The position numbers and the translations under genes are program-made. A stretch of 64,000 bases of DNA from Liolophura sinensis (lineage: Eukaryota > Mollusca > Polyplacophora > Chitonida > Chitonidae), in contig NC_088295.1 of assembly GCF_032854445.1 (NCBI RefSeq), forward strand, positions 94,109,805-94,173,804, read 5' to 3'. Positions 1 through 12,437 of the stretch are shown piece after piece; position 1 is the stretch's first letter; every line of letters begins with the position of its first letter. The notes beneath the pieces were generated by a model. That model saw only the letters and a program-made list of their open reading frames with translations. It was not told the DNA's origin and made no database searches.

Positions 1-310
1 ATCTGATATCAACGCGTTTGAATGGGTAAAATTATCAAGATGGCTGACTCGATTCACACCGGCCATTATCTCAGTATTGTCATTTTGTCTTACATTTTTT
101 GGCGAAATCTCATCGGAAAGATAAAGTATGATATTTTTTAGAAAGCTTGGGTATGCTGCTTTCGATTAAATTATTTAGGCCGGCGCTGTCGTTTCCTTTA
201 AGCCATGCTGTATTCTTCAGTACGGCGCAAAACATCAATCAGATAAACAAACCACGGTGCTAGAGGGGTGTAAGTTGCTACTGTTTTAACTATTTACATG
301 AACAATGAGA
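1..310. repeat. Dispersed repeat copy at left edge
   Basis: Positions about 40-205 align with about 17330-17505: shared blocks include TTCACACC, CATTTTGT, AATCTCAT, ATAAAGTAT and CTGTC..TCC in the same order. Positions about 250-305 resemble 63935-63995 (GTGCTAG, GTTGCTACT, TGAACA). A short SINE-tail-like stretch at 207-250 seems to interrupt the element. Class unknown; cut by the window edge. Confidence 0.5.
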
Positions 311-400
311 ATAAACCCTAACAGGTAATATTTGTGACCATTTGCCAACTATCACTCTATCGTCGATGCTCTGGTTTCACTCTCTATACTATAGACTCAC

Positions 401-518
401 ACACAGTCGACTCTCTTCAGGTCACATTCGCTGGGGTAGGTGAAGCCGTCACTTCCACAGACCGGAATGAGGCTGTAGGGACAGACAAACTCGCATGGGT
501 TAAGGGGCTCAGCTGAAG
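401..518 (-). CDS. Kazal gene exon 2
   Basis: Acceptor ctccag after a long pyrimidine run; donor gtgagt. Encodes the signal-peptidase site and most of the Kazal domain. Ends in phase 2. Confidence 0.8.
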
Positions 519-1516
519 CTGGAGGAGAGAAAGACAAAAAAGAACACGGTAGGATTAGACTCACTATGAGTATCCGGTGGATTGATGAAGTCTTCGTTGG
601 TTTTGAATTTAAAGTCACTTTATCTCTATTCTCAACTCTACTGGACTGTGGTCAGATGCAACTGGAAGCTTGGTAAAATGGATTTACCAACAGACAAAGG
701 AAATTAGGACGTCACGTGACCTTTCGTTTCTTTATACCACACTCATTTTATAAATGAAAGTATTTTTACACCTGGTTTTTAGCTGTCCGTCTGATGAACG
801 TTACTTCATATATTATAGCTTTCTGTCACTTTACGTCTTTAGAATTGGCCACCTCTAGGAAGGCCCATTAATATGTAGAAATGCACATTTGCCGCAAATC
901 AACATAAACAGGGTAAATGGAAATAAAGTAGTGTTCATCTTCTACAGAAGGAAAATTGCCATTTCCGATTTTCAACATTTCGTGGCTTTGACTATCTTTC
1001 CACCTCTACTAGCAATGTGCGGGTTAACACCTGAACGAATCCCCACGGTCACTTTGTAGCAGACATGTCCCAATGTGATACCGACATTTCCCATCGTAAT
1101 GGAACGCCATGGGGGCGGGGAGAACTGACATGACACTCCATCCAATCGTGGTCGACTGACACCGGGACGACCACTACTTGGCCTCTATCCATCAACCAGA
1201 CATGACACCTCGCCTACTCGCGTACATAGAAATGTGGCAAGAGAGTGGAGAGTCGTCTGCAGGAATTACGCCCGGGTACATTACAAACCTTGGTCGCATA
1301 GAACATAGTACCCCCGCCGGAAAATGGCCCGAGTAAATCTACATGTAGGCGCTATACCTGACACTAGCTGCCATGGTTACCATTATAGCGATAAGATGAG
1401 GCTACTACAGATTTTGTTAAAACCATACTGTTGTGTAGTGAACTACGACTGAATGATACACTCTTACCAAAGGCCATGACGATGGCAACAGCGGTGAGGG
1501 CGAAGACGGTCTTCAT
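401..1516 (-). CDS. Secreted Kazal-type serine protease inhibitor, 3' part missing
   Basis: Two exons are visible on the minus strand: 1468-1516 and 401-518. Joined, they begin MKTVFALTAVAIVMAFASA, a textbook signal peptide with an A-S-A cleavage site, then mature EPLNPCEFVCPY. The Kazal signature follows: PVCGSDGFTYPSEC then DLKRVDC, with spacing C-x3-C-x7-C-x10-C-x6-C, i.e. five of the six cysteines. Phases agree (1 then 2) and exon 2 ends at a consensus gtgagt donor, so the sixth cysteine and the rest must lie left of the window. The family binds serine proteases through the loop after the second cysteine; the P1 residue cannot be assigned safely here. An open frame upstream of exon 2 (to 618) is intronic: a pyrimidine tract ending in ctccag sits just before 518. 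A TATA box lies about 90 bp upstream of the ATG. Confidence 0.8.
1468..1516 (-). CDS. Kazal gene exon 1 (signal peptide)
   Basis: 49 nt starting with ATG and ending at donor gtaaga. Encodes the hydrophobic core TVFALTAVAIVMAF. Intron 1 (519-1467) shows nothing else recognisable. Confidence 0.75.
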
Positions 1517-1604
1517 GATGAGTTGTCCGAGGGCGAGGGTTCGCTTCTGGTTATGTACGTGTCAGCTAAGGCAGCGGCTGTGATTACGGTACCTCCTCGG
1601 ACTG

Positions 1605-1612
1605 TATATATA
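1605..1612 (-). promoter_or_regulatory. TATA box of the Kazal gene
   Basis: TATATATA on the minus strand, about 90 bp upstream of the exon 1 ATG, leaving room for a start site near 1575 and a short leader. Confidence 0.55.
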
Positions 1613-1619
1613 CCCGTGG

Positions 1620-2365
1620 TGTAAGGTCCTGGGGAGGGACAGGCCGTAAATCTTGGGGACAGGTACCCGGTACCATTTGTCACAAAGGCCCTCGTAAATC
1701 TGTCACGAGGAGCTGTTTGCTGAGGGGATGAGTATTTGGTCATAAACAGAATCAACAAGCAGCAATCCTGGTAGAGCTAGACTCTTGCTTCCGGATTTTA
1801 TTACACCTACTGGTTCCGGGTTTTCGGCACATTTACTTCACAAACTAGAATCCAAATGTCCGAAATACCCCCCTTCCGTTCGACATTTCCAAAAGTAAAA
1901 GAAACAAAACTATGAAAACCTTAAAAGAAATGAAGAGACGTCATGTTGCTTAGTTTTGCTTCATATACACATGGGTCATTCGTGGTTGGCACTGACTGCA
2001 CTACCATCCAATTTGAATGGAGTAATGTAACAATGAGAAGAGAATAGTGTGCGTGACATTTCATCCTTGCACTCATTGCACTCAGTACCTGAATGGGAGA
2101 AACTGTTACATTAATTAATAAAACTTAGGCATACACAAGTTTAGGTGATAGGGAAGAGGTGTGCTAAGTTTCATGGAAATACATGTAGTGCTTAGGGACA
2201 TGTAGTACTTAGGGAAGAGTTGTATGGACAAAACTTAAATCCATGGACACCACTGTTACGCTAAGTTCTAAATGTTGTCATAATGAAAACAAGTATGCAC
2301 AAGTTCAGATGATAGTCAAGTATCGTAAATATCAAGTATGGTAAATGTGTATATATTGTAGAATA
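1620..2365. other. Intergenic, nothing recognised
   Basis: AT-rich unique-looking sequence upstream of the Kazal promoter. No convincing exon, RNA gene or repeat seen. Confidence 0.5.
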
Positions 2366-2369
2366 ACAA

Positions 2370-2625
2370 GAGGAGGAGTCGGTTTTACGCCGTACTTAAG
2401 AATATTTTACTTATACGACAGCGGCCAGCATTATGCTGAGAGGAAGCCGGACAGAGCCCGGAGGGAAAGACAGGACCATCTACTGGTTGCTGGCAGACCT
2501 TCCCACGTACGGCCGGAGAGGAAGCCAGCATGAACTGGACAACTCACAGCGACCGAATAGGTCCGAGGCTCCTGTGTAATTGCGCCATGTTGGCGTGCTA
2601 ACCCCTCGGCCACCGAAGCCCCGCC
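2370..2625 (-). mobile_element. tRNA-derived SINE, family B, near full length
   Basis: Read on the minus strand it gives the tRNA-like head (GGCTTCGGTGGCCGAGGGG), the 'CAGCTCATGCTGGCTTCC'-type body and the 'CCATAATGCTGGCCGC...GTATAAGTAAAATATTCTTAAG' tail region. Same family as 35439-35700 and 53219-53462. Confidence 0.8.
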
Positions 2626-2629
2626 ATGT

Positions 2630-3249
2630 TTTACAACAGAACACAAGTACATACATGTACAAATCTCGCATTATATTCTTTCTCTTTCATGTGTATAAGG
2701 CACCACGGGTAAATTTTGTGATGAGTAACATCTTTGATGACACATACAGGACAGGCAGTAATCAGAGGTGAGCGGTGTGTGTATAGTTAGTTATGATTGG
2801 TGTTACCCTACAGCTGGCACCAGGAAACACCCGGGTAAACATAGCCGATGGATGCCACTTAAGTGGATAGCGTGTTACTGTGATCCTAGCAGTAAATCAA
2901 CTATTGAGGGTTATTCCCTTTGAAAAGCCAGCTGACACATTAATGTTACCCGATAACTCTATAAGGCTTTTATAAGTTTAACCAAAGAGCTTGATAAATT
3001 GCTTTATCCATTATGTACATGAAATTTAATTTTGGGGAAATTTTTTAAACTTTCGAGCGACTTGCCATGCGAGTGTTGCTCTACTCAGCTAAAATCCACC
3101 TTTGCATGTGCCTCGGTGACCCGTGTGCTTGTTACTCTTTATTACTAACGTATTCCATAAACATCTAAACGAAGACACATCCCCCGTCTCGAAACAGAAG
3201 AGATCGGATATCAAAAAACAAGACAAAGACCACATCCTCGAGGGGGCTT
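2630..3249. other. Intergenic, nothing recognised
   Basis: No exon-like segment or repeat recognised between the SINE and the first tandem array. Confidence 0.45.
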
Positions 3250-4905
3250 TCTGATATCCGTCCAAAGAGACACACCATATGCTCTGGAAGTGTTATGATA
3301 TCTTGTCAAAGTCAAACACCACACACTCTGGAGGTGTTGTGATATCCCGTCAAAGTCAAACACCACACACTCTTGAGGTGTTATGATATCCCGTCAAAGT
3401 CCAACAGCACATCCTATTGAGGTGTTGTGATATCCCGTCAAAGTCAAACACCAAATCCTCTGGAGGTGTTATGATATCCTGTCAAAATCAAACAACACAT
3501 CCTATTGAGGTGTTATGATATCCCGTCAAAGTCCAACAGCACATCCTCTGGAGGTGTTATGGTATCCCATCAAAGTCATACAGCACATCCTCTGGAGGTG
3601 TTATGATATCCTGTCAAAGTCAAACAACACATCCTCTGGAGGTGTTATGATATCCCGTCAAAGTCAAACAGCACATCCTATTGAGGTGTTATGATATCCC
3701 GTCAAAATCAAACAACACATCCTATTGAGGTGTTATGATATCCCGTCAAAGTCCAACAGCACATCCTCTGGAGGTGTTATGATATCCTGTCAAAATCAAA
3801 CAACACATCCTATTGAGGTGTTATGATATCCCGTCAAAGTCCAACAGCACATCCTCTGGAGGTGTTAAGGTATCCCATCAAAGTCATACAGCACATCCTC
3901 TGGAGGTGTTATGATATCCCGTCAAAGTCAAACAACACATCCTCTTGAGGTGTTATGATATCCCAACAAAGTCAAACAGCACATCCTATTGAGGTGTTAT
4001 GATATCCCGTCAAAGTCAAACAACACATCCTCTGGAGGTGTTATGATATCCCAACAAAGTCAAACAGCAGATCCTATTGAGGTGTTATGATATCCCGTCA
4101 AAGTCAAACAACACATCCTCTTGAGGTGTTATGATATCCCAACAAAGTCAAACAGCACATCCTATTGAGGTGTTATGATATCCCGTCAAAGTCCAACAGC
4201 ACATCCTCTTGAGGTGTTATGATATCCCGTCAAAGTCAAACAAGACATCCTCTTGAGGTGTTATGATATCCCATCAAAGTCAAACAGCACATCCTCTTGA
4301 GGTGTTATGATATCCCGTCAGTCAAACAGCACATCCTATTGAGGTGTTATGATATCCCGTCAAAGTCAAAAAACACATCCTCTGGAGGTGTTGTGATATC
4401 CCGTCAAAGTCAAACACCAAATCCTCTGGAGGTGTTGTGATATCCCGTCAAAGTCAAACAGCACATCCTCTTGAGGTGTTATGATATCTCGTCAAAGTCA
4501 AAAAACACATCCTCTGGAGGTGTTGTGATATCCCGTCAAAGTCAAACACCAAATCCTCTGGAGGTGTTATGATATCCCGTCAAAGTCAAACAGCAGATCC
4601 TCTTGAGGTGTTATGATATCCCGTCAAAGTCAAACAGCACATCCTCTTGAGGTGTTATGATATCCCGTCAAAGTCAAACAGCAGATCCTCTTGAGGTGTT
4701 ATGATATCCCGTCAAAGTCAAACAAGACATCCTCTGGAGGTGTTATGATATCCAGTCAAAGTCAAACAAGACATCCTCTTGAGGTGTTATGATATTTCTC
4801 AAAGAGAAACACTACACCTTCTAGAAGTGTTCTGATATCTCGTCAAAAACAAACACTACACCCTATGAAAGAGTTCTCATATCTCGTCAAAGACACACAC
4901 TATTC
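3250..4905. repeat. 44-bp tandem array (about 37 copies)
   Basis: Unit resembles GAGGTGTTATGATATCCCGT + CAAAGTCAAACAGCACATCC + TCTT. Every unit carries a GATATC palindrome. Alternating subtypes (cagcac/caacac/caccaa; tctgga/tcttga/tattga) show local duplication of blocks. The last units at 4795-4905 are more diverged. Confidence 0.95.
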
Positions 4906-4941
4906 GTTTCTCTCTAACAGAATACAACAAAAGCAAAAAAG

Positions 4942-5145
4942 GTACTGGTAAGTGCTTATATCAAAGCCGGTAAGTGGTTATATCAAAGCCGGTACATGGT
5001 TATATCAAAGCCAGTAAGGGGTTATTTAAAGCCGGTACGTGGTTATATCAAAGCCGGTAAGGGGTTATTTAAAGCCGGTACGTGGTTATATCAAAGCCGG
5101 TAAGGGGTTATTTAAAGCCGGTAAGTTGTTATATCAAAGCCACGT
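4942..5145. repeat. 22-24-bp tandem array with splice-donor-like units
   Basis: About nine units of GCCGGTAAGTGGTTATATCAAA type, with variants gtacgt and gtaagg. Several units carry a plus-strand GTAAGT. Confidence 0.9.
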
Positions 5146-5474
5146 CACAATTTGAAGACTACTCGAACATGGATACACAATCACTAACGAAAATTAGTTT
5201 ATCTTGTATATGTATTACCCGCACAAGGTCTCAAGGGTCTGTATTTCGAATTCAAACAAATATCAACAGATTTATTCTGATCCGTCCTTTTCATTAGACT
5301 TATTATTGCATCTCTTTGGAAAACCGGATAAGAATCAGCAGTGTTTGTCCTATTGAATTTATTGGGATTGGAGTGTTTTGTGGGTTTGGGCATTGGTCTT
5401 GCGATTATTGACCTGCAACGCCCTTGTTGGATGCTGACTGGTATACGAATGTCTGTTTCTACGCATAGATTTAG

Positions 5475-6857
5475 ACGGCATTGGGGTGTTTTGAGAGTTT
5501 AGACAGTATTGGAGTATTTTGTGAGTTTAGAGAGTATCGGGGTGTTTTGTGAGGTTAGACAGTATTGGGTGTTTTGTGAATTTAGGCAGTATTGGGGTAT
5601 TTTGTGAGGTTAGACAGTATTGGGTGTTTTGTGAGTTTAGGCAGTATTGGGATATTTTGTGAGTTTAGACAATATTGGGAGTGTTTTGTGAGTTTAGACA
5701 GTACTGGAGTGTTGTGTGAGTTTAGGTAGTACTGGGGCACTTTGTGAGTTTAAACAGTAATGAGGTGTTTTGTGAGTTTAGGCAGTATTGGGTGTTTTGT
5801 GAGTTTAGACAGTATTGGGATTGTTTTATGAGTTTAGGCAGTAATCGGATCTTGTGTGAGTTTAGACAGTATTGGGGTATTTTGTGAGTTTAGACAGTAT
5901 TGGGGTATTTTGTGAGTTTAGACAGTATTGGGATGTTGTTTGAGTTTAGACAGTATTGGGGTATTTTGTGAGTTTAGACAGTATTGGGGTGTTGTGTGAG
6001 TTTATGCAGTATTGGGGTATTTTGTGAGTTTAGACTGTATTGGGTTGTTTTATGAGTTTAGGCAGTATTTGGGTGTTTTGTCAGTTTAAGCAGTACTGGG
6101 GTGTTTTGTCAGTTTAGACCGTATTGGGGTGTTTGTGAGTTTAGAGAGTATTGGGGTATTTTGTAAGTTTAGGCAGTCCTGGGATGTTTTGTGAGTTCAG
6201 ACAGTATTGGGAGTGTTTTATGAGTTTAGGCAGTATTGGGCTGCTTTGTGAGCTTAGAGTGTAATGGGGTGTTTAGTGAGTTTAGGCAGTATTGGGATAG
6301 TTTTATGACTTTAGGCAGTACTGGGGTGTTGTGTGAGATTATGCAGTATTGGGGTGCTTTGTGGGTTTAGAGTGTAATGGGGTGTTAAGTGAGTTTCGGT
6401 AGTATTGGGATTGCTTTATAAGTTTAGGCAGTACTGGAGCGCTTTGTGAGTTTAGACAGTGATTTTGTGAGTTTATGCAGTATTGGGGTGAGTTTAGGCA
6501 GTATTGGGGTATTTTGTGCGTTTAGACAGTATTGGGAGTGTTTTATGAGTTTAGTCAGTAATTGGGTGTTTTGAAGGTTTAAGCAGTATTGGGGTGTTTT
6601 TGAGTTCGGACAGTATTGGGGTATTTTGTGAGTTTAGACAGTATTGGGGTGTTTGTGAGTTTAGGCAGTATTGGGGTGTTTTGTGAGGTTAGACAGTATT
6701 GAGGTGTTTTGTGAGTTTAGGCAGTATTGGGTTGTTTTGTGAGTTTAGGCAGTATTGGGCTGTTTTGTGAGTTTAGGCAGTATTGGGGTGTTTTGTGAGT
6801 TTAGACAGTATTGGGGTGTTTTGTGAGTTTAGGCAGTATTGGAATGTTTTGTGAGCG
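5475..6857. repeat. 28-bp tandem array (about 49 copies)
   Basis: Unit GTGAGTTTAGACAGTATTGG + GGTGTTTT with many substitutions and small indels. The most diverged of the large arrays. Confidence 0.95.
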
Positions 6858-6859
6858 GT

Positions 6860-9416
6860 TTTGCCTGAGGCTCTCATGGTTGGCTTACAAGATTAGAGAA
6901 CTAGCTCGGTGCGACTACTTGGTTCTTCACCACTGAGGTCATCTGTGGATTTCAGTCGGAATGTTTGTCAGATACCAAGTGAAAGGCTATGGTTTACTCC
7001 GATTTCCTCCATCCATATCCCTGACAGTCGACTATTATAAATGTGAAAAAATACAACGTTAAACACAGATCAAATAAATAAATACATAAATAATTTACAT
7101 CCGTAAATTTAGTTGGCCAGTCGCAATATCACAGTAAGCCTACATATATCTACGTTACTGTGCAACAGGGGCGAACATAGCCAAGTGATGCGTCAAGGGC
7201 AATCTTGGTGTATAGGCCTACTGCAAGGAGAAACATGTTCATATACAAATGTGGCCAATAATAATTCGAAAATCTCTCCAGATTTTAACCACATCCTCAA
7301 TATTTATATCTTTTATATGGGGAGGGGAGCTAGTTTCTCACCACATATGTTATCCTTCCCATACACTCATTATACACCTGTTTGTTTACTTATTTGATTG
7401 GTGTTTTACGCCGTAGTTAAGAACACTGATACCACGGCGGCCAGCATTATGGTGGGAGGAAGGCTCCAGCGTCATTGCGTCGCGCTGGCACGCTAATCAC
7501 CTCGACCACACTACTGTTTATGCTTACTAGTGTTTGTACAGAGCTTGCACATGTACATAACAGTTTACAGCCATACTCTGTGAAGGTAAGGCTAGGTGAC
7601 GGGGGGGGGGAGGGGGGGAGAGAGAAATGATAATGAAGTTGAAAAATGTGTAAAAAGACGCATATACGAACATGAGAGAATATACTATTACATCGGCCGG
7701 TTTACGACCTATTCAGCAGATGTCGCGCAGAGCCCGTGCCCCGATCTCAGTCTCGAGGGGACAGTAAATACTCTGAGAACTGTCACACGGCCGGGTCATG
7801 GGGTAGGGATATCGCCGTAGTGTTTGGCGTTGTCCTTGTACCGTATTATGTTGTACTGAGTTTGATCATGAACAAACATTCGAGCTTTATTGCTGACAAA
7901 GATGAAAGGATAGTGAATATTAACTGCTGACGTTCCTATCCATATATATATATTGAAATCAACACGCCCTTGGTATATATACCACAAGTAGCGGTACCTA
8001 TATCTGTCCACAAATGTCAATCAGCGCAATGAGAGCATGTTTAAACCAAGAGGCTGTAAATGCTATTCCATCTTTAAGAAAATGAGGAAAAAGACAAGTT
8101 TACAGATTAAGGAAAAAATTATATTATATGTATTAATCTTTAGTATCATATTCTATGTTAAAGAAAATCTTGTTATTTGGATGAAGGGATTAGCATGTAA
8201 TAACCAATCTTCCGTAAGTAAGGGGGAACTGACAGGGGTGGGTGAGGGCTTCGGGGGTAGGGGGTGGTAGTAGTTCAACACGAAGACAAATCAACCTACG
8301 CATGATGATTATCCCTGATTGTGAGGGTGGGAGAGATATCATTATAGTCTATTTCGTTTGGAGAGTCGCCTATTTTCATCTGTCTGTAAAATCAGTCTTA
8401 CTGGCTTCCAAAATTGTCTTTAGTCAATGACACCTAACAAACTCTACACATTGATATGTTTGAAGTTCACATTATTGCCAGGAAAATAAAGTTAGAGCAC
8501 TTTTTTCTAATTCATACTGTTAAAGTTCATAAACTCGGTTTCAACAAGAGCCAATTGCCTCAAGTGACGTCATAATTATTAAGAAAACAGCGGCATGATA
8601 GATATTGGGCGGCGTTCAAAATGTTTTGACGGACGGCGACACCATTTACCAATATTGCTATCGATTTTACTGTAAGTTTTGTTTCTGACACTGCCATAAT
8701 TGAAACTGTTCACACGTTTTAGAATAATATAGCCTTAATAAATGAATTTAATTGTGTCTGTTGCAGTACATGATCTCACGGCAGTATGGTTTTAAAGCTG
8801 GATATTAGGAAATTTTGTTATAAATCTATTCGTAATCTATTCGCTGAGTGTGTAACGTAGGTGTATTACTGAGTGAAGTGTGTTTCCACCGCTTGTTGGT
8901 GCACCCACGGTAAAACAAATTACTCTTCACGCCCATTCCCCAGCACGACACTGTTTTTTTTTAAAACAATTGTGACCTCACCCGAGGTAATGAGTTCTTG
9001 GCGTTGAAACTGAGCTGATGCAGTTTAACATTATCAATTAGAAAAAGTGTTCTGAATTTTCTTTCGAAGAATATGGACTTCCAACATATCCACGTGTAAA
9101 GTTTGTGTTGTTACGTAGGCCTATCACTGACCAAACTGATTTTACAGACAGCTGGATATTGGCGTAAGAAATAGACTATAATAAAGTAAAGTTTTACACA
9201 ATATAATTAGAATCACGATGTTCAAGTTATTTCGGCAATTATACTTCACTGACCATATATAGGGAATGGAAAATAGGCCTTACTTATTACAATTTCTTGA
9301 CCTTATATTCCTCATCTAAACAGTACATCAAAAGAAAGTTCCCATCAAAACTGTGTTTGACATTTACCAAGATATTTGCCGAATCGTTGTGAAATTTTGC
9401 ACATTATTTCAGTAAT
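6860..9416. other. Intergenic, apart from one SINE fragment
   Basis: Except for the SINE at 7386-7512 there is only AT-rich sequence, a G-run at 7601-7618 and an isolated TGACGTCA (CRE palindrome) at 8565-8572. No coding segment recognised. Confidence 0.45.
7386..7512 (-). mobile_element. SINE family B, internally deleted copy
   Basis: Tail (GATTGGTGTTTTACGCCGTA) and GGCGGCCAGCATTATGG are intact. The sequence then jumps to the head (GCGTCATTGCGTCGCGCTGG), so the body is missing. Confidence 0.7.
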
Positions 9417-9860
9417 CAACACACTGTAGCAAGGATTACCATGTAGTTACATATGAGCATGCTCAAATGCATTATAGCTCGGATTTTGAAAATTTTACAA
9501 ACAAATTCAAGATGGCGATGTATTTCTTTTTATGGACTACAATGCACGTCCACATCGTGCCAGAGTGATAAATATCTTCTTTGAACATGAAGGCATTGAG
9601 CTCATGCAATGGGCCACCAATTACCCGGAACTCTTGAATGTTCAGATCACACCACTCGTTAACACGATGCGAGCTGGATGTCCCGATGTAATACGAAAGC
9701 TTGGTGGTTATACCAGATTTTAACATTATCTGGTCGTACAGGTAGTCACAATTATCTTCAGCCTGTTCGTAAAATTTTCAAAATCCGACCGATAATGTGT
9801 TTGCGCATGCTTGTTGGAGCACATCTGCATCTACAGGGTAATCCTTGCTACTGTGTGTTG
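9417..9860 (+). mobile_element. Tc1/mariner relic with long terminal inverted repeats
   Basis: The ends match as inverted repeats: CAACACACTGTAGCAAGG at 9417 pairs with the reverse complement ending at 9860, and the match continues in blocks to about 9502 and 9770 (CGGATTTTGAAAATTTTAC on both sides). Between them, 9532-9723 reads like the C-terminal part of a Tc1-type transposase (NARPHRARV motif, then a jump to RAGCPDVIRKLGGYTRF). The segment with the last catalytic acid is missing, so the copy is dead. About 444 bp. Confidence 0.8.
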
Positions 9861-9990
9861 GCATGAGTACTGAGATGCCGTGTGCAAAATTCCACAACGA
9901 TTGGGCAAATATATTGGTTAATGTCAAACAATGTTTTGTGGGGGAGCTTACTTTTGATACACTGTTTATATAATACACAAAATACCAATT

Positions 9991-12437
9991 CATGGTCATC
10001 AACTTCAGTACTGTACTGGGCCTCAGCGGTCATGGTCATCAACTTCAGTACTGTACTGGGCCTCAGCGGTCATGGTCATCAACTTCAGTACTGTACTGGG
10101 CCTCAGCGGTCATGTTTATCAACTTCACTACTGTATTGGGACTCAGCGGTCATGATCGTCAACTTCACTGCTGTACTGGGCCTCAGCGGTTATGGTCATC
10201 AACTTCACTACTGTATTGGGCCTCAGCGGTCATGGTTATCAACTTCACTACTGTACTGGGCCTCAGCGGTCATGGTCATCAACTTCATTTCTGTACTGGG
10301 CCTCAGCGGTCATGGTCATCAACTTCACTACTGTATTGGGCCCCACCGGTCATGGTCATCAACTTCACTACTGTACTGGGCCTCAGCGGTCATGGTTATC
10401 AACTTCACTACTGTATTGGGCCTCAGCGGTCATGGTCATCAACTTCATTGCTGTACTGGGCCTCAGCGGTCATGGTCATCAACTTCACTACTGTACTGGG
10501 CCCCACCGGCCATGGTCATCAACTTCACTACTGTACTGGGCCTCAGCAGTCATGGTCATCAACTTCACTACTGTACTGGGCCTCAGCAGTCATGGTCATC
10601 AACTTCACTACTGTACTGGGCCTCACCGGTCATGGTCATCAACTTCAGGACTGTACTGGGCCTCAGCGGTCATGGTCATCAACTCCACTAGTGTACTGGG
10701 CCTCAGCGGTCAGGGTTATCAACTTCACTACTGTACTGGGCCTCAGCGGTCATGCTCATCAACTTCAGGACTGTATTGGGCCTCAGCGGTCATGGCCATC
10801 AACTTCACTACTGTACTGGGCTTCACCGGTCATGGTTATCAACTCCACTACTGTACTGGGCCTCAGCGGTCATGCTCATCAACTTCAGGACTGTATTGGG
10901 CCTCAGCGGTCATGGCCATCAACTTCACTACTGTACTGGGCCTCACCGGTCATGGTTATCAACTTCACTACTGTACTGGGCCTCAGCGATCATGCTCATC
11001 AGCTTCAGGACTGTATTGGGCCTCAGCGGTCATGGTCATCAACTTCAGTACTGTACTGGGCCTCACCGGTCATGGTCATCAACTTCACTACTGTACTGGG
11101 CCTCAGCGGTCATGTTTATCAACTTCACTACTGTATTGGGACTCAGCGGTCATGATCATCAACTTCACTGCTGTACTGGGCCTCAGCGGTTATGGTCATC
11201 AACTTCACTACTGTACTGGGCCTCAGCGGTCATGGTCATCAACTACAGTACTGTACTGGGCCTCAGCGGTCATGGTCATCAACTTCACTACTGTACTGGG
11301 CCTCAGCGGTCATGGTCATCAACTTCACTACTGTATTGGGCCCCACCGGTCATGGTCATCAACTTCACTACTGTACTGGGCCTCAGCGGTCATGGTTATC
11401 AACTTCACTACTGTACTGGACCTCAGCAGTCATGGTCATCAACTTCACTACTGTACTGGGCCTCAGCGGTCATGGTCATCAACTTCAGGACTGTACTGGG
11501 CCTCAGCGGTCATGGTTATCAACTTCAGTACTGTACTGGGCCTCAGCGGTCATGGTCATCAACTTCATTTCTGTACTGGGCCTCAGCGGTCATGGTCATC
11601 AACTTCACTACTGTACTGGGCCCCACCGGCCATGGTCATCAACTTCACTACTGTACTGGGCCTCAGCAGTCATGGTTATCAACTTCACTACTGTACTGGG
11701 CCTCAGCAGTCATGGTCATCAACTTCACTACTGTACTGGGCCTCACCGGTCATGGTCATCAACTTCAGGACTGTACTGGGCCTCAGCGGTCATGGTCATC
11801 AACTCCACTAGTGTACTGGGCCTCAGCGGTCATGGTTATCAACTTCACTACTGTACTGGGCCTCAGCGGTCATGGCCATCAACTTCAGTACTGTACTGGC
11901 CCTCACCGGTCATGGTTATCAACTCCACTACTGTACTGGGCCTCAGCGGTCATGGTCATCAACTTCAGGACTGTATTGGGCCTCAGCGGTCATGGCCATC
12001 AACTTCACTACTGTACTGGGCCTCACCGGTCATGGTTATCAACTTCACTACTGTACTGGGCCTCAGCGGTCATGCTCATCAGCTTCAGGACTGTATTGGG
12101 CCTCAGCGGTCATGGCCATCATCTTCACTACTGTACTGGGCCTCAGCAGTCATGGTCATCAACTTCACTACTGTACTGGGCCTCAGCGGTCATGGTCATC
12201 AACTTCACTACTGTACTGGGCCTCAGCGGTCATGGCCATCAACTTCAGGACTGTACTGGGCCTCAGCGGTCATGGTCATCAACTTCACTACTGTACTGGG
12301 CCTCAGCGGTCATGGTCATCAACTTCACTACTGTACTGGGCCTCAGCGGTCATGGTCATTAACTTCAGGACTGTACTGGGCCTCAGCGGTCATGGCCATC
12401 AACTTTACTACTGTACTGGGCCTCACCGGTCATGGTC
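9991..12437. repeat. 40-bp tandem array, about 61 units, no indels
   Basis: Unit CATGGTCATCAACTTCACTA + CTGTACTGGGCCTCAGCGGT. The register is constant from first to last unit. Because 40 is not a multiple of 3 and the unit lacks stops, all three plus frames stay open for hundreds of codons. I do not call these ORFs genes: there is no non-repetitive coding sequence beside them. Variant units recur in blocks, showing multi-unit duplications. Confidence 0.97.
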
